Shown here: in pieces, positions 45,649 to 56,207 of the stretch | How positions within the stretch are numbered: position 1 is the stretch's first letter | How the letters are laid out: every line of letters begins with the position of its first letter | From: Maribrevibacterium harenarium | Lineage (GTDB): Bacteria > Pseudomonadota > Gammaproteobacteria > Pseudomonadales > Marinomonadaceae | DNA: 64,000 bases | Assembly (NCBI RefSeq): GCF_006385675.1 | Contig: NZ_VFRR01000013.1 | Coordinates: forward strand, 1 to 64,000 | Reading direction: 5' to 3' | Translations under genes and position numbers: made by a program | Notes under the pieces: model-generated | The model's database searches: none | Seen by the model: the letters and a program-made list of their open reading frames with translations, nothing else | Told to the model about the DNA's origin: nothing

Positions 45649-46446
45649 ATGGATTTAGCACCAACCTTAGGACAACTCTCTATTCTTTTGCTGGAGCCAT
45701 CTCCAGTACAGCAAAAAATTATTGCGCAAGCACTGACAACTGCCGGCATTCAGCATGTCCGCCAAGCTCAAACGATTAGAGAAGCGGTCGGACAAATTGC
45801 AGAAGATAAACCAGACCTTATCATTTCCGCCATGTATTTGAGCGACGGGGATGCCAATAGTTTCGTACAACTGCTGAAAGGTCACACAGAAACCGAAGAC
45901 ATTCACTTTATGCTGGTCTCTAGCGAGCGCAACCGCGAACATCTTGAGACAGTCCGTCAGTCTGGGGTTCTGGCAATTTTACCAAAGCCATTTGAGCTAG
46001 AAGCACTAAACTGCGCCATCAAAGCATCACTGGACATGACCATCGAAACGGAAATCGAGCTAGCACTATTTGACCCAAAATTACTGCAAGTACTGGTGGT
46101 AGATGACAGCAGCCTAGCCCAGAAACATATTGCGAGAACCCTAAACAATATGGGAATTACTCACATTAGTTATGCAGAAAACGGTAAACAGGGCTATCAG
46201 CAGTTACTAGATGAGAATTTTGATCTCATCATCACCGATTACAATATGCCAGAGATGGACGGCAAGGAGCTCACAGAGCAGGTACGCAACACAGGCTCCC
46301 TAGCCCATATCCCTATCTTAATGGTGAGTTCCGACGCTTCCGAACCGCAACTGGCTAATGTTGCCCAGCAAGGGGTAGATGCGATTTGTAACAAACAGTT
46401 CACCCCAGAGACTATTCGAAGATTGCTACATCAAATTTTAGATTAG
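45649..46446 (+). CDS. response regulator with two receiver domains
   Basis: 265 aa. The second receiver (about 147-262) is complete: acidic pair D152-D153, phospho-site D197 in ITDYNMP, Lys249. The first (about 10-125) looks inactive as a phospho-acceptor: the acidic pair is replaced by E16-P17 and the phospho-site is Ala61 (IISAMYL), though Lys113 remains. There is no output domain, so it likely acts by binding a partner such as a kinase or chemotaxis/motility protein. It is a single plus-strand gene between ppiC and mutT; no cognate kinase lies nearby. Confidence 0.9.
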   Translation: MDLAPTLGQLSILLLEPSPVQQKIIAQALTTAGIQHVRQAQTIREAVGQIAEDKPDLIISAMYLSDGDANSFVQLLKGHTETEDIHFMLVSSERNREHLETVRQSGVLAILPKPFELEALNCAIKASLDMTIETEIELALFDPKLLQVLVVDDSSLAQKHIARTLNNMGITHISYAENGKQGYQQLLDENFDLIITDYNMPEMDGKELTEQVRNTGSLAHIPILMVSSDASEPQLANVAQQGVDAICNKQFTPETIRRLLHQILD

Positions 46447-46461
46447 CTCTCGACCAAACGA

Positions 46462-46857
46462 TTAGAGAGCTGCCTGCTGCACTAGTGCGTCTACAATCGG
46501 CTGGTTTGCAGCAGGAAAGGTAAGTTCAGATAGCTCTGGCAAAGTTACCCAAGCCACAACTTGCCCTTCTTTACCATGCGGCTCACCAGCGAATTTCTTC
46601 ACTAAAAAAAAGTGTAACTGTACAGCTTTATCACCGTAATCATGGTCGATGCGCTGAAACATTTCAGCCTCTTCTACCTGAATACCGCACTCTTCAGCTA
46701 ACTCGCGCTTGAGGGCAGTCAATGGTGCTTCATCCGTTTCACACTTTCCTCCAGGAAATTCCCAGCACCCTCCCTGGTGCTGGTCTTGGTTCCGTAGCGC
46801 CACAAAAAACTTATCATCGCGGGTGATGATACCGGCACTAACGACTATTTGCTTCAT
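46462..46857 (-). CDS. mutT: 8-oxo-dGTP diphosphatase MutT
   Basis: A 131-aa Nudix hydrolase. The box is visible around residues 36-58 as GGKCETDE, then RELAEECGI, with the metal-binding Glu residues. It removes oxidised guanine nucleotides from the pool and so prevents A:T to C:G changes. The ATG shares one base with the argJ stop (TGATG), indicating coupling. The order secA-argJ-mutT is common in gammaproteobacteria. It converges with the response regulator; a short hairpin AGCTCTC/GAGAGCT lies between. Confidence 0.94.
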   Translation of the reverse strand: MKQIVVSAGIITRDDKFFVALRNQDQHQGGCWEFPGGKCETDEAPLTALKRELAEECGIQVEEAEMFQRIDHDYGDKAVQLHFFLVKKFAGEPHGKEGQVVAWVTLPELSELTFPAANQPIVDALVQQAAL

Positions 46858-48077
46858 CAGGTGCGATACTCAGCATTGATAGTGACATACTCGTGGGAGA
46901 AATCTGTAGTCCAAACTGTGTCAGATTCTTGACCCGCCCCAAGATCCACTTTGATATGAATCTCTTGTGGGTTCATGGCTTCTTGGCCAGCCTCTTCCGT
47001 ATAGGAAGGCGAGCGGCCGCCATTTTCAACGATCTGGCAGCCATTGATGTGCAGGCTAACGTTATCCACGTCTAGACCCTCGACACCGGCACGCCCAACA
47101 ACCGCAAGGATACGTCCCCAGTTCGGATCGGAAGCAAACAAAGCTGTTTTAACAAGGGGTGAGTGAGCAATTTCAAATGCTGTTTTTGTCGCATCTGATT
47201 GCTGGGCTGCGCCGGTCACTTCCACCGTGACAAATTTAGTGGCCCCTTCACCATCACGGACAATGGCATGGGCTAGCTCTTGCATGACCTCTAAAAAGGC
47301 TGCCGCAAACAACTTACCATCATCGGACTCAAGGCTATTTATGGTGGACGCGCCTTTTGCAGCGGTCGCGACGGCAACACAGGAGTCGTTGGTAGAAGTA
47401 TCACTGTCGATGGTAATACGGTTAAAACTCTGATTAACCGTCTGGGATAGCAAAGCTTGCAATACACTTTGCTCTACGGTTGCATCAGTAAAGATAAAAC
47501 CAAGCATGGTCGCCATATTAGGACGGATCATACCCGCACCTTTGGAAATTCCCCCAATGGTGATGGTTTTACCATCCAGTTCCAATTGGCGATACGCGCC
47601 TTTTGGCAAGGTGTCGGTAGTCATAATACCTCTACCAACGTTTTCCCAACCCTCGGCAGAAAGTGCCGCTTTCGCTGCTGGTAATACTGTCGTAATTTTC
47701 TGCACCGGCAAGTGTTCACCGATAACACCAGTAGAAAATGGTAAAACTTGAGATGGCTCGCATCCCATTAACTCAGCCACAGCGACACAGGTAGCTTTAG
47801 CATCTTCAAGACCGCGTTTACCTGTACCGGCGTTAGCATTGCCAGTGTTAATTACCAAATAGCGGGGCGTACTATCAGTCAAATGCTCACGGCAAACACG
47901 TACTGGTGCTGCACAAAACGCATTCTGAGTAAATACACCCGCGACAGTTGCCCCTTCAGCCAACTCAAATAACACCACATCTTTACGATTAGGCTTTTTG
48001 ATACCAGCTTCTGCAGTTGCAAAACGCACACCTTCAATTACAGGGATATTAGGAAACGCACCTAAACCGACGGCCAT
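46857..48077 (-). CDS. argJ: glutamate N-acetyltransferase / N-acetylglutamate synthase
   Basis: 406 aa. The self-cleavage site is visible as KGAGMIRPN followed by MATMLGF, where the Thr becomes the N-terminal nucleophile of the beta chain. ArgJ transfers acetyl from N-acetylornithine to glutamate in cyclic arginine synthesis; some forms also use acetyl-CoA, which sequence alone does not decide. The gene lies 14 bases after secA and overlaps mutT by one base. Confidence 0.97.
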   Translation of the reverse strand: MAVGLGAFPNIPVIEGVRFATAEAGIKKPNRKDVVLFELAEGATVAGVFTQNAFCAAPVRVCREHLTDSTPRYLVINTGNANAGTGKRGLEDAKATCVAVAELMGCEPSQVLPFSTGVIGEHLPVQKITTVLPAAKAALSAEGWENVGRGIMTTDTLPKGAYRQLELDGKTITIGGISKGAGMIRPNMATMLGFIFTDATVEQSVLQALLSQTVNQSFNRITIDSDTSTNDSCVAVATAAKGASTINSLESDDGKLFAAAFLEVMQELAHAIVRDGEGATKFVTVEVTGAAQQSDATKTAFEIAHSPLVKTALFASDPNWGRILAVVGRAGVEGLDVDNVSLHINGCQIVENGGRSPSYTEEAGQEAMNPQEIHIKVDLGAGQESDTVWTTDFSHEYVTINAEYRT

Positions 48078-48091
48078 GACGGCACTCCTTA

Positions 48092-50764
48092 CTAAACTAG
48101 ACTACCATGACATTGTTTGTATTTTTTACCGGAACCACAAGGGCAAGGCTCATTGCGACCTACCTTGGGCACCTCTGCTGCCGATTCTGCCGCCTGATCA
48201 TTTACGTTGGTCGTCATGGTCATTCTGGCTTCTTGCTCCCGACGGGCAGCTTCAATACGCTCAGCTTCTTCGGCAGATTGTACTTTCACTCGGGTAACAA
48301 CTTGCAACACATCAAATTTGATCTGCTCCAATAAATTCTGGAATAGTTCAAAGGCTTCACGCTTATATTCTTGTTTCGGGTTCTTCTGGGCGTAACCACG
48401 TAAGTGAATACCCTGACGTAGCATGTCCATAGTCTGCAAATGCTCTTTCCATAGGGTATCAAGAATTTGCAACAGAACTTGCTTCTCGAAGTTACGCAAC
48501 GCAACCGGGCCAGCGATTTCCTCTTTGGCCGCATAGTCATCAATAAAGGCCTGTAAGATACGCTCACGCAAGGGCTCTTCGTAGAGTTTTTTGTCTTCCG
48601 CCACCCACTGTTGAACCGGGATAGTCAAGCCAAACTCCTGATGGATTTTCTGCTCTAGACCTTCTAGATCCCACTGATCGAACATACTTTGAGGTGGAAT
48701 AAACTCATCGATTAAGTTAGATACCACCTCTTCGCGCATTGCCATAATCGCTTCGGAAAGATCGTCGGAAGACATCATGTCAAAGCGCTGACGGTAAATG
48801 ACTTGACGCTGGTCGTTGGCAACATCATCAAATTCTAATAGCTGCTTGCGGATGTCAAAGTTGCGACCTTCCACTTTACGCTGGGCTTTTTCAATCGCGT
48901 TAGACACCATTTTGTGCTCAATCGCTTCACCACGCTCCATCCCCAAAGCCTGCATCATTTTCTTGATACGGTCGGACATAAAGATACGCATTAAGTTGTC
49001 TTCCAAAGACAAGTAAAAGCGAGAGGAACCCACATCACCCTGACGACCCGCACGACCACGCAGCTGGTTATCAATACGGCGGGATTCATGGCGCTCAGTA
49101 CCGATAATGTGCAAACCACCGGCCGCTAACACGGCTTCGTGACGTTGCTGCCAATCGGCTTTCAGGGCGGCTTTTTGCTCTTCGGAGGCATCTTCACCAA
49201 GCTGCGCAAGCTCGACCTGTAAATTACCACCTAACACAATATCAGTACCACGACCCGCCATGTTGGTGGCAATGGTCACTGCACCAGGACGACCCGCTTC
49301 GGCAACAATTTCCGCTTCACGCTCGTGTTGCTTGGCATTCAATACATTGTGTTTGATGTTTTTCTTATTTAGAAACTCAGATAGAAGCTCCGAATATTCA
49401 ATAGATGCCGTACCCACTAGAACAGGACGACCAGCTTCAACGTTGGACTCAATGTCCTTAACGATGGCTTCGAACTTTTCTTCGGTGGTCATAAAGATCA
49501 GGTCATTGAAGTCTTTACGCTGTACTGGCTTGTTCGTTGGAATAACCACGACGGTTAAACCATAGATTTGCTGGAATTCGAATGCTTCCGTATCCGCCGT
49601 ACCTGTCATACCAGAAAGTTTATCGTACAAACGGAAGTAATTCTGGAATGTTGTCGACGCCAAGGTTTGGCTTTCTGCTTGAATCGCCACACCTTCTTTT
49701 GCCTCTACCGCCTGATGGATACCTTCAGACCAACGGCGTCCCGGCATAGTACGACCAGTATGTTCGTCAACAATAACGACTTGTCCGCCTTGAACCACGT
49801 AATCAATATTTTTCTTGAAGACAACATGGGCACGCATACAAGCATGAACGTGGTGCAATAGGGCCAAGTTAGTAGCAGCGTAGAGGCTATCACCCTCTTC
49901 TAACATGCCATTTTCGACTAACCATTCCTCAACAAAAGTATGTCCTTCTTCAGTGAGTTCCAGACTCTTTTGCGACTCGTCATAAGTGTAATGACCAGGC
50001 TCTTCCGACTCCTCTTCTTGTTTCTTTAACAAGGGAGCCAATTTATTGATTTTACGGTACTGCTCTGAGCTGTCTTCTACTGCACCAGAAATAATCAAAG
50101 GGGTACGGGCCTCATCAATTAAGATAGAGTCAACCTCATCCACCACGGCAAAGGCAAGGTCACGCTGCATACGGTCTTCCATACGGAACACCATGTTGTC
50201 GCGCAAATAGTCGAAGCCAAACTCGTTATTGGTACCGTAAGTGATATCACTGTTGTAAGCCGCTTTCTTATCTTCCCGATCCTGTCCGGAAAACACGACG
50301 CCAACACTCATGTCCAAAAATTCGTAAAGCGGACGCATCCAGTTAGCATCACGACGCGCCAAGTAATCGTTCACAGTAACAACATGAACGCCTTTACCTG
50401 CCAACGCATTGAGATACACAGCCAAGGTCGCTACCAAGGTTTTACCCTCACCGGTACGCATTTCAGCAATGCGACCTTCATTGAGCACCATGCCACCAAT
50501 CAACTGGACGTCGAAATGGCGCATCCCCATGACACGCTTACTGGCTTCGCGGACGGTTGCGAAAGCTTCTGGCAAAAGGGAGTCCAGCGACTCGCCCTTG
50601 GTCAGACGCTCTCTGAATTCGTTGGATTTTGCGGAGAGCTCATCATCACTCAGAGCAGAATAGTTTTCTTCTAGCTTGTTAATCTGAGCCACAACTTTGC
50701 GGTAACGTTTTACTTCTCGGTCATTTTTAGTACCGATGATTTTTTTAATGACTGTGCCTAACAT
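48092..50764 (-). CDS. secA: preprotein translocase ATPase SecA
   Basis: 890 aa, close to the usual length. The first ATPase domain has Walker A MRTGEGKT near 101-108 and DEVD near 209; the preprotein-crosslinking domain lies at about 225-375, the second ATPase domain has [12 protein letters not shown] near 508, and the C-terminal zinc motif is [14 protein letters not shown]. It drives protein export through SecYEG at the inner membrane. No secM-like arrest peptide is seen between lpxC and secA, so the enteric control is absent. Confidence 0.99.
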   Translation of the reverse strand: MLGTVIKKIIGTKNDREVKRYRKVVAQINKLEENYSALSDDELSAKSNEFRERLTKGESLDSLLPEAFATVREASKRVMGMRHFDVQLIGGMVLNEGRIAEMRTGEGKTLVATLAVYLNALAGKGVHVVTVNDYLARRDANWMRPLYEFLDMSVGVVFSGQDREDKKAAYNSDITYGTNNEFGFDYLRDNMVFRMEDRMQRDLAFAVVDEVDSILIDEARTPLIISGAVEDSSEQYRKINKLAPLLKKQEEESEEPGHYTYDESQKSLELTEEGHTFVEEWLVENGMLEEGDSLYAATNLALLHHVHACMRAHVVFKKNIDYVVQGGQVVIVDEHTGRTMPGRRWSEGIHQAVEAKEGVAIQAESQTLASTTFQNYFRLYDKLSGMTGTADTEAFEFQQIYGLTVVVIPTNKPVQRKDFNDLIFMTTEEKFEAIVKDIESNVEAGRPVLVGTASIEYSELLSEFLNKKNIKHNVLNAKQHEREAEIVAEAGRPGAVTIATNMAGRGTDIVLGGNLQVELAQLGEDASEEQKAALKADWQQRHEAVLAAGGLHIIGTERHESRRIDNQLRGRAGRQGDVGSSRFYLSLEDNLMRIFMSDRIKKMMQALGMERGEAIEHKMVSNAIEKAQRKVEGRNFDIRKQLLEFDDVANDQRQVIYRQRFDMMSSDDLSEAIMAMREEVVSNLIDEFIPPQSMFDQWDLEGLEQKIHQEFGLTIPVQQWVAEDKKLYEEPLRERILQAFIDDYAAKEEIAGPVALRNFEKQVLLQILDTLWKEHLQTMDMLRQGIHLRGYAQKNPKQEYKREAFELFQNLLEQIKFDVLQVVTRVKVQSAEEAERIEAARREQEARMTMTTNVNDQAAESAAEVPKVGRNEPCPCGSGKKYKQCHGSLV

Positions 50765-50849
50765 TTCTTTTAAACAACCTATTCTGAAAGTCTCTAGAGT
50801 CTATCATGGTAATGGGTAGCAAAACATGGAATATCAAGGTGTTAAAACG

Positions 50850-50875
50850 AAAAAAGCCAGGCTTAGCCTGGCTTC
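50850..50875 (-). terminator. rho-independent terminator after lpxC
   Basis: On the minus strand AGCCAGGC pairs with GCCTGGCT around TAA, then TTTTTCG. It ends the dcw-lpxC transcript 25 bases after the lpxC stop and separates it from secA. Confidence 0.9.
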
Positions 50876-50899
50876 TTACATTTTTATTGACCGGTGTAG

Positions 50900-51814
50900 T
50901 TAGGCCAAAGCGGCTGACTCGGCATAGGATATAGGCGCACTTTCTGCACCTTCGCCAAAGGATACGAACTCCCAAGCAGTTTGATCTTCCAGAAGAGCGA
51001 TCAGCAACTTATTATTCAGAGCGTGGCCAGACTTGAATGCTTTGTACTCACCCAAAACTGAATATCCAAGTAGGTATAGATCACCAATCGCATCCAGCAC
51101 CTTGTGACGCACTAACTCGTCGCGGTAGCGCAGACCTTCTTCGTTAAGAACTCGGTAATCGTCTAACACCACGGCATTTTCCATGCTAGCACCGCGAGCT
51201 AAGTTATTTACCTTGAAGTACTCCAGATCTTTCATAAACCCAAACGTACGAGCACGGCTAACCTCTTTCACAAATGTCGTGGTAGAGAAGTCCACAGTCG
51301 CATTTTGCACCTCCTCACCAATAGCAGGGTGCTGGAAATCGATAGTGAAAGACAATCTAAAGCCATTGAATGGTTCTAGAGAAGCAAACTTATCGCCTTC
51401 TTCCACCTTAATAGGCTTCTTAATGCGAATAAATTTTTTCAGGGCACTCTGTTCTTCCAAACCGGCGGATTGAAGCAGGAAAACAAATGGACTAGCACTA
51501 CCGTCCATTAGCGGAATTTCGCTAGCACTCACTTCAACGTAAGCGTTGTCCACACCCAGCCCAGCCATAGCTGACAACAGATGCTCTACCGTGCTAATAG
51601 AAACATCACCATTAGACAATGCGGTGGCAAAGTTAGTTGAACCGACAGATCGAGCATCCCCTTTGATTTCAACGGCTGGCTCTAAATCAGTACGCACAAA
51701 CACAATACCCGTATCTACTGGTGCTGGCTTCAGTGTTAAATAAACCTTCTCACCAGAGTGTAGACCCACTCCAGTAGCGCGGATAATGTTCTTTAAGGTG
51801 CGCTGTCGTAACAT
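50900..51814 (-). CDS. lpxC: UDP-3-O-acyl-N-acetylglucosamine deacetylase
   Basis: A 304-aa zinc deacetylase, committed step of lipid A synthesis. Zinc ligands are His in [12 protein letters not shown] near 79 and the HKVLDAIGD string near 237-245. The start [21 protein letters not shown] is typical. It closes the dcw cluster 108 bases after ftsZ, and its own terminator follows. The presence of lipid A synthesis confirms a Gram-negative outer membrane. Confidence 0.98.
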   Translation of the reverse strand: MLRQRTLKNIIRATGVGLHSGEKVYLTLKPAPVDTGIVFVRTDLEPAVEIKGDARSVGSTNFATALSNGDVSISTVEHLLSAMAGLGVDNAYVEVSASEIPLMDGSASPFVFLLQSAGLEEQSALKKFIRIKKPIKVEEGDKFASLEPFNGFRLSFTIDFQHPAIGEEVQNATVDFSTTTFVKEVSRARTFGFMKDLEYFKVNNLARGASMENAVVLDDYRVLNEEGLRYRDELVRHKVLDAIGDLYLLGYSVLGEYKAFKSGHALNNKLLIALLEDQTAWEFVSFGEGAESAPISYAESAALA

Positions 51815-51922
51815 TGTTTTCCTACAGATTAATGACGGTTATATGAATATGCGAATGATAACAACAACCCAATTTTTATACAATTGGTTAGCCCAAAACT
51901 ACGCATTCTTTACGCAAACAAA

Positions 51923-53200
51923 CTAGTCTGCTTGACGTCGCAAGAATGCCGGTACATCTAAGTATTTCAACGAATCAACACTAGAAGTTTGCGAAGCTTT
52001 AGGTGGTTCAGGCTTATCTTCTTCTACTTTGACCGCAGGCATTTCTGGCTGGACCACAGTTTTCAGTAGCGGCTCTTTCACAGCTACCGCTACAGGCTCT
52101 ACTACTTTAACTGCTTCAGGCTCAGGCGCCTTAACTGCTGATACAGAAGCTGACGCGCTAGCAACAGTGGCAGAAGACGAAGCGACTGTAGTAGAAGAAC
52201 CTACCGCATACTTAAGCTGCGCCTCTTCTTTACCTTCGAGACCGGTAGCAACCACAGTGACGCGCATTTCATCACCCACATTCGGATCAATAGCACAACC
52301 AATTACTACCGTAGCATCTTCAGAAGCGTATTCTTCGATGATATTACCCACCTCAGTGAACTCAGAAAGACCGACTTCATCGTTAGCGGTGATGTTAACC
52401 AATACACCTCGTGCGCCTTTCAAATTAATATCTTCTAGTAGCGGGTTATGGATGGCTGCCTCCGCCGCCACGCGGGCACGATCCTCACCTGAAGCAGAAC
52501 CTGAGCCCATCATTGCCATGCCCATTTCTTTCATCACTGTCTTCACGTCAGCAAAGTCAACGTTGATCAAGCCGGGACGCATAATAAGGTCAGTGATACC
52601 CTGAACAGCGTTCAACAGCACGTTATTGGCCTCACCGAAGGCTTTCAGTAACGAAATGTTTTTACCTAGCACCGGCAACAAACGTTCATTTGGCACTGTG
52701 ATTAGAGAGTCCACGTTCTCACGCAACTCACGGACACCGTCTTCTGCCACTTTTGCACGACGACGGCCTTCAAATGGAAACGGTTTAGTCACAACAGCAA
52801 CAGTTAGAATCCCCAACTCACGAGCTACTTTCGCAATAACAGGTGCCGCACCAGTACCGGTACCACCACCCATACCAGCGGTAATGAACACCATATCTGC
52901 ACCGGTGAGTAGCTGAGTGATTTTTTCTTGATCCTCAAGTGCTGAATCGCGCCCTACAGCGGGGTTAGCTCCCGCTCCCAGACCCTTAGTGATACCGGCA
53001 CCGAGCTGCACTGTAATGCTTGAGTCCAACCCGACAAGAGCTTTTGAGTCTGTATTCGCACACAGAAACTCAACCCCATCTAGGTTATTTTCTAGCATGT
53101 GTTTGACAGCGTTACCGCCACCACCACCGACACCAATCACCTTAATGACAGCATCGTCAGATAAGTTATCATCAGCCAAGTCAAATACGTTAATAGTCAT
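51923..53200 (-). CDS. ftsZ: cell division GTPase FtsZ
   Basis: 425 aa. The tubulin-like signature [10 protein letters not shown] lies near 108-117 and the T7 loop with NVDFAD near 208. After the folded part (about 320) an Ala/Val/Pro-rich linker leads to the conserved tail [11 protein letters not shown], which binds FtsA and ZipA. The linker (about 330-410) is longer than in E. coli. FtsZ forms the midcell ring. It lies 37 bases after ftsA. Confidence 0.99.
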   Translation of the reverse strand: MTINVFDLADDNLSDDAVIKVIGVGGGGGNAVKHMLENNLDGVEFLCANTDSKALVGLDSSITVQLGAGITKGLGAGANPAVGRDSALEDQEKITQLLTGADMVFITAGMGGGTGTGAAPVIAKVARELGILTVAVVTKPFPFEGRRRAKVAEDGVRELRENVDSLITVPNERLLPVLGKNISLLKAFGEANNVLLNAVQGITDLIMRPGLINVDFADVKTVMKEMGMAMMGSGSASGEDRARVAAEAAIHNPLLEDINLKGARGVLVNITANDEVGLSEFTEVGNIIEEYASEDATVVIGCAIDPNVGDEMRVTVVATGLEGKEEAQLKYAVGSSTTVASSSATVASASASVSAVKAPEPEAVKVVEPVAVAVKEPLLKTVVQPEMPAVKVEEDKPEPPKASQTSSVDSLKYLDVPAFLRRQAD

Positions 53201-53237
53201 GGGCGTTTCGCTCCTATAATTCTGCTGTCATTCCTGA

Positions 53238-54518
53238 CTAAATATTTTTTTGAAACCAGTCTTTTACTTTGTGCCACACTTTCGTTGGACTGACAGCTGG
53301 CTTGGTTTCACCATCTCCCACCTCATAGGATGGCAGTTTGCTCTTTATCTTTGGTTTTTGTATTGGTTCTGGAACAATGCTTTCAACGTGAGAGGCATCG
53401 CCACCGGCATACAAAAGCAATCCTGTTGCAGTCGCGTATGAAGGGTTATCGACCACCTCTGACATACCTTTAATACGAGTCGGATTAGCAATACGCACCG
53501 GCATGTCAAACACGTCTTCAGCTAGCTGCGCGGCCCCTTCCATTTGGGAAGTGCCACCAGTAATGACCACACCAGCAGGTATCTGTTCAGCAAAGCCACT
53601 TCGGTTAAGCTCATCCAGCACCATTTTGAAGATTTCTTCATAACGTGCTTCCACTACTTCCGCTAGAGCGTGCCGCGAAATGGAGCGGGGCTGGCGATCA
53701 CCAACACTTGGCACCTGAATAATTTGATCCGTCGCCGCTAAAGACGCCTTTGCGCAGGCGTATTTCACTTTAATCTCCTCGGCGTGCATAGTCGGAGTGC
53801 GTAGCGCCATGGAAATATCATTGGTCACCTGATCACCAGCCACAGGAACGACCGCAGTGTGATGTAATGCCCCATCAATCCAAACCGCTAGATCAGTGGT
53901 TCCAGCACCGACATCTACAACACAAACACCGAGATCTTTTTCATCGTCGCTAAGACAGGAGTAACTGGAAGCCAATTGGGAGACTACTACTTTATCTACA
54001 TCTAGCCCGCAACGGCGAATGCATTTCTCTACGTTGAGTACCGCATTAGCTGCCGCAGAAACAAGATGCACATTGGCTTCTAAACGTACCCCTGACATTC
54101 CCAAAGGATCACGAATGCCTTCTTGGGAATCGATATGATACTCCTGAGGCAAAACGTGCAGCAGCCGCTGATCTGAAGATAGTGGCACCGCTTGAGCCGC
54201 GTCTATCACTCGGGAAATATCTTCCGCTTCGACTTCTCCACCCTTAATGGCAACAATACCGTGAGAATTTTGACTACGGATATGGCTACCAGCAACACTG
54301 ACATAAACCGAATGAATATTGCACCCGGCCATCAGTTCCGCTTCTTCCACAGCACGTTGGATAGACTGTACAGTGGATTCAATGTTGACTACCACACCCC
54401 GCTTCATGCCTTTGGCCGCGTGATGGCCAATGCCAACAATATCCACGGCGCCGTCCGCGAGGACTTCCCCGACGATACAGGTGATTTTGGAAGTACCAAC
54501 ATCCAAACCTACAATCAT
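53238..54518 (-). CDS. ftsA: cell division protein FtsA
   Basis: A 426-aa actin-like ATPase that tethers FtsZ to the membrane. Phosphate-1 motif VGLDVGTSK at the start, DVGAGTTD near 207 and GGTSQMEG near 335; the C-terminal amphipathic helix KVWHKVKDWFQKNI is the membrane anchor. The N-terminus starts nearly at the first strand, a few residues shorter than in E. coli, and an in-frame stop 15 bases upstream supports this start. It lies 64 bases after ftsQ. Confidence 0.98.
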   Translation of the reverse strand: MIVGLDVGTSKITCIVGEVLADGAVDIVGIGHHAAKGMKRGVVVNIESTVQSIQRAVEEAELMAGCNIHSVYVSVAGSHIRSQNSHGIVAIKGGEVEAEDISRVIDAAQAVPLSSDQRLLHVLPQEYHIDSQEGIRDPLGMSGVRLEANVHLVSAAANAVLNVEKCIRRCGLDVDKVVVSQLASSYSCLSDDEKDLGVCVVDVGAGTTDLAVWIDGALHHTAVVPVAGDQVTNDISMALRTPTMHAEEIKVKYACAKASLAATDQIIQVPSVGDRQPRSISRHALAEVVEARYEEIFKMVLDELNRSGFAEQIPAGVVITGGTSQMEGAAQLAEDVFDMPVRIANPTRIKGMSEVVDNPSYATATGLLLYAGGDASHVESIVPEPIQKPKIKSKLPSYEVGDGETKPAVSPTKVWHKVKDWFQKNI

Positions 54519-54582
54519 TTCCGCAAAATCCTATAATTAAAAACGTTCTAGTCGAATAAAAAAGCAACAATCAGACCAACAT

Positions 54583-55263
54583 TTACTCGACTTCTTGCCA
54601 ACGCACGGCGATACCATGGGGGTAACGGGCATCAACTGTAACAATTTGTTCTATTCTACCTGATAAATCGCTTTTATAAACAGCAACGAAGCGTTGCAAA
54701 CGCTCTAATATCTCGTCACGCCCCAGTTTTACCGTGATTCCATTAGTAAAGGTTATATTCCAAGCACCACGATTCTCTAATTCCAGCAGATGAACTCGTA
54801 GTTGGGTCGGCGATAACATCTGACTGATAAGCCCAAACTGGTCTAAGACGGTTTTCTCTGTGCCATCGGGGCCAGCCAATGCCACCAGCGGCAAATCTGT
54901 GACACCACCCGGGGTAATGACTCGCCCATCGGAGGTCAGCAATGCATTTTGGTTCCATCGAGCAATCGGCTCATGTTCGGTTACTTGTATTTCCAGCGTC
55001 CCAGGCCAAACACGACGCACTTGAGCGCTCTTCACCCACTCCGGCGTCGTTGCCACCTCTGCGAAAGTCGCCATTGCGGAGGTTACCATGCTGCTCCCCA
55101 GCAAAGACGAATACGACGTCATTAACTGGGCTTCATTCGTATATTTTAAGTCACCGGTAATTTTGATCTGCTTGATTGGCAACCACACCTCTTCATCGCT
55201 GCCGCCCTGCAACAAACCCGCCAGAATCAACAACAAAGCGCCGATCAATGCTGCTATACGCAT
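54583..55263 (-). CDS. ftsQ: cell division protein FtsQ
   Basis: 226 aa. One membrane segment (residues 3-20), a POTRA domain (about 31-100, IKQIKITGDLKYTN) and the beta domain (VRRVWPGTLEIQVTEHEPIARW, then the C-terminal part). FtsQ links early and late division proteins in the periplasm. The cytoplasmic tail has only about two residues; the E. coli protein has more than 20. No in-frame alternative start gives a longer form. The gene lies 2 bases after ddl. Confidence 0.94.
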   Translation of the reverse strand: MRIAALIGALLLILAGLLQGGSDEEVWLPIKQIKITGDLKYTNEAQLMTSYSSLLGSSMVTSAMATFAEVATTPEWVKSAQVRRVWPGTLEIQVTEHEPIARWNQNALLTSDGRVITPGGVTDLPLVALAGPDGTEKTVLDQFGLISQMLSPTQLRVHLLELENRGAWNITFTNGITVKLGRDEILERLQRFVAVYKSDLSGRIEQIVTVDARYPHGIAVRWQEVE

Positions 55264-55265
55264 GT

Positions 55266-56207
55266 TTATCCTTTGACCGAGCGTGCCAAAGCATCCTGTA
55301 CCAGACGCTCAACCAAATCTTGGTAAGATAGACCTGCATGTTTCGCTGCCATAGGCACCAAACTATGAGACGTCATTCCTGGTGAAGTATTAACTTCCAA
55401 CACCCAAAATTTTCCATCCTCACTTTGCATCACATCCACACGTCCCCAACCCTCGCAACCCACGGAACGGTAAGCAGCCAATGCCAGCTCTTTGAGCTCC
55501 TGTTCTTTTTCATTAGACAAACCACAAGGGATCAAATACTGAGTATCGTTAGCCAGATACTTGGCATCATAGTCATACAATACATGTTCCGCAGAGGGCT
55601 GCAGTCTGATCGGCGCATAGGCTTCATCAGCAATCACTGTGACCGTATATTCTTTGCCAGTGATGTACTCTTCCACCAAAATATCTGAGTCATAACGCTG
55701 TGCCATCACCAATGCTGCTGGCAGCTGCTCTGGCCCATCGACTTTACTGATACCAATGGTGGAACCTTCCCGGGAAGGCTTGACGATAAGGGGATACTGC
55801 ATTGTTTTATTGATCAGCGCTTCATCCACTAGCCCTTCGAAACACAGATAAGCTGGCGTCGGTATACCAATGCCCTGCCAAAATTGCTTAGTCAGGGCTT
55901 TGTCCATGGCAAAGCCCGAGGCTAACGGCTTACTGCCGGTAAAAGGCTTGCCCATTAAAGTCAATAGCGCCTGAATCGTACCGTCTTCACCTTCACCACC
56001 GTGCAAGGCGATAAAAGCCACATCAAACTGAATATTACTTAGCTGCTGGATCGGGTTCTCTGCCCCTTGATCACCATATAAATCCACATCAATAACCTGA
56101 TAGCCACGCTCACGCAGAGCAGCGGCAACCATAGTGCCACTTTCCAATGAAACCTGACGCTCGGCGGAACGGCCGCCATAAACCACTGCTACTGTCACTT
56201 GATTCAT
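55266..56207 (-). CDS. ddl: D-alanine-D-alanine ligase
   Basis: A 313-aa ATP-grasp enzyme that makes the D-Ala-D-Ala dipeptide for peptidoglycan. Strings include [13 protein letters not shown] near 68-80, [13 protein letters not shown] near 150, and [15 protein letters not shown] with the metal-binding Glu/Asn near 277. It overlaps murC by four bases at its start and ends two bases before ftsQ, the usual murC-ddlB-ftsQ order, so it is the DdlB type. Confidence 0.97.
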   Translation of the reverse strand: MNQVTVAVVYGGRSAERQVSLESGTMVAAALRERGYQVIDVDLYGDQGAENPIQQLSNIQFDVAFIALHGGEGEDGTIQALLTLMGKPFTGSKPLASGFAMDKALTKQFWQGIGIPTPAYLCFEGLVDEALINKTMQYPLIVKPSREGSTIGISKVDGPEQLPAALVMAQRYDSDILVEEYITGKEYTVTVIADEAYAPIRLQPSAEHVLYDYDAKYLANDTQYLIPCGLSNEKEQELKELALAAYRSVGCEGWGRVDVMQSEDGKFWVLEVNTSPGMTSHSLVPMAAKHAGLSYQDLVERLVQDALARSVKG

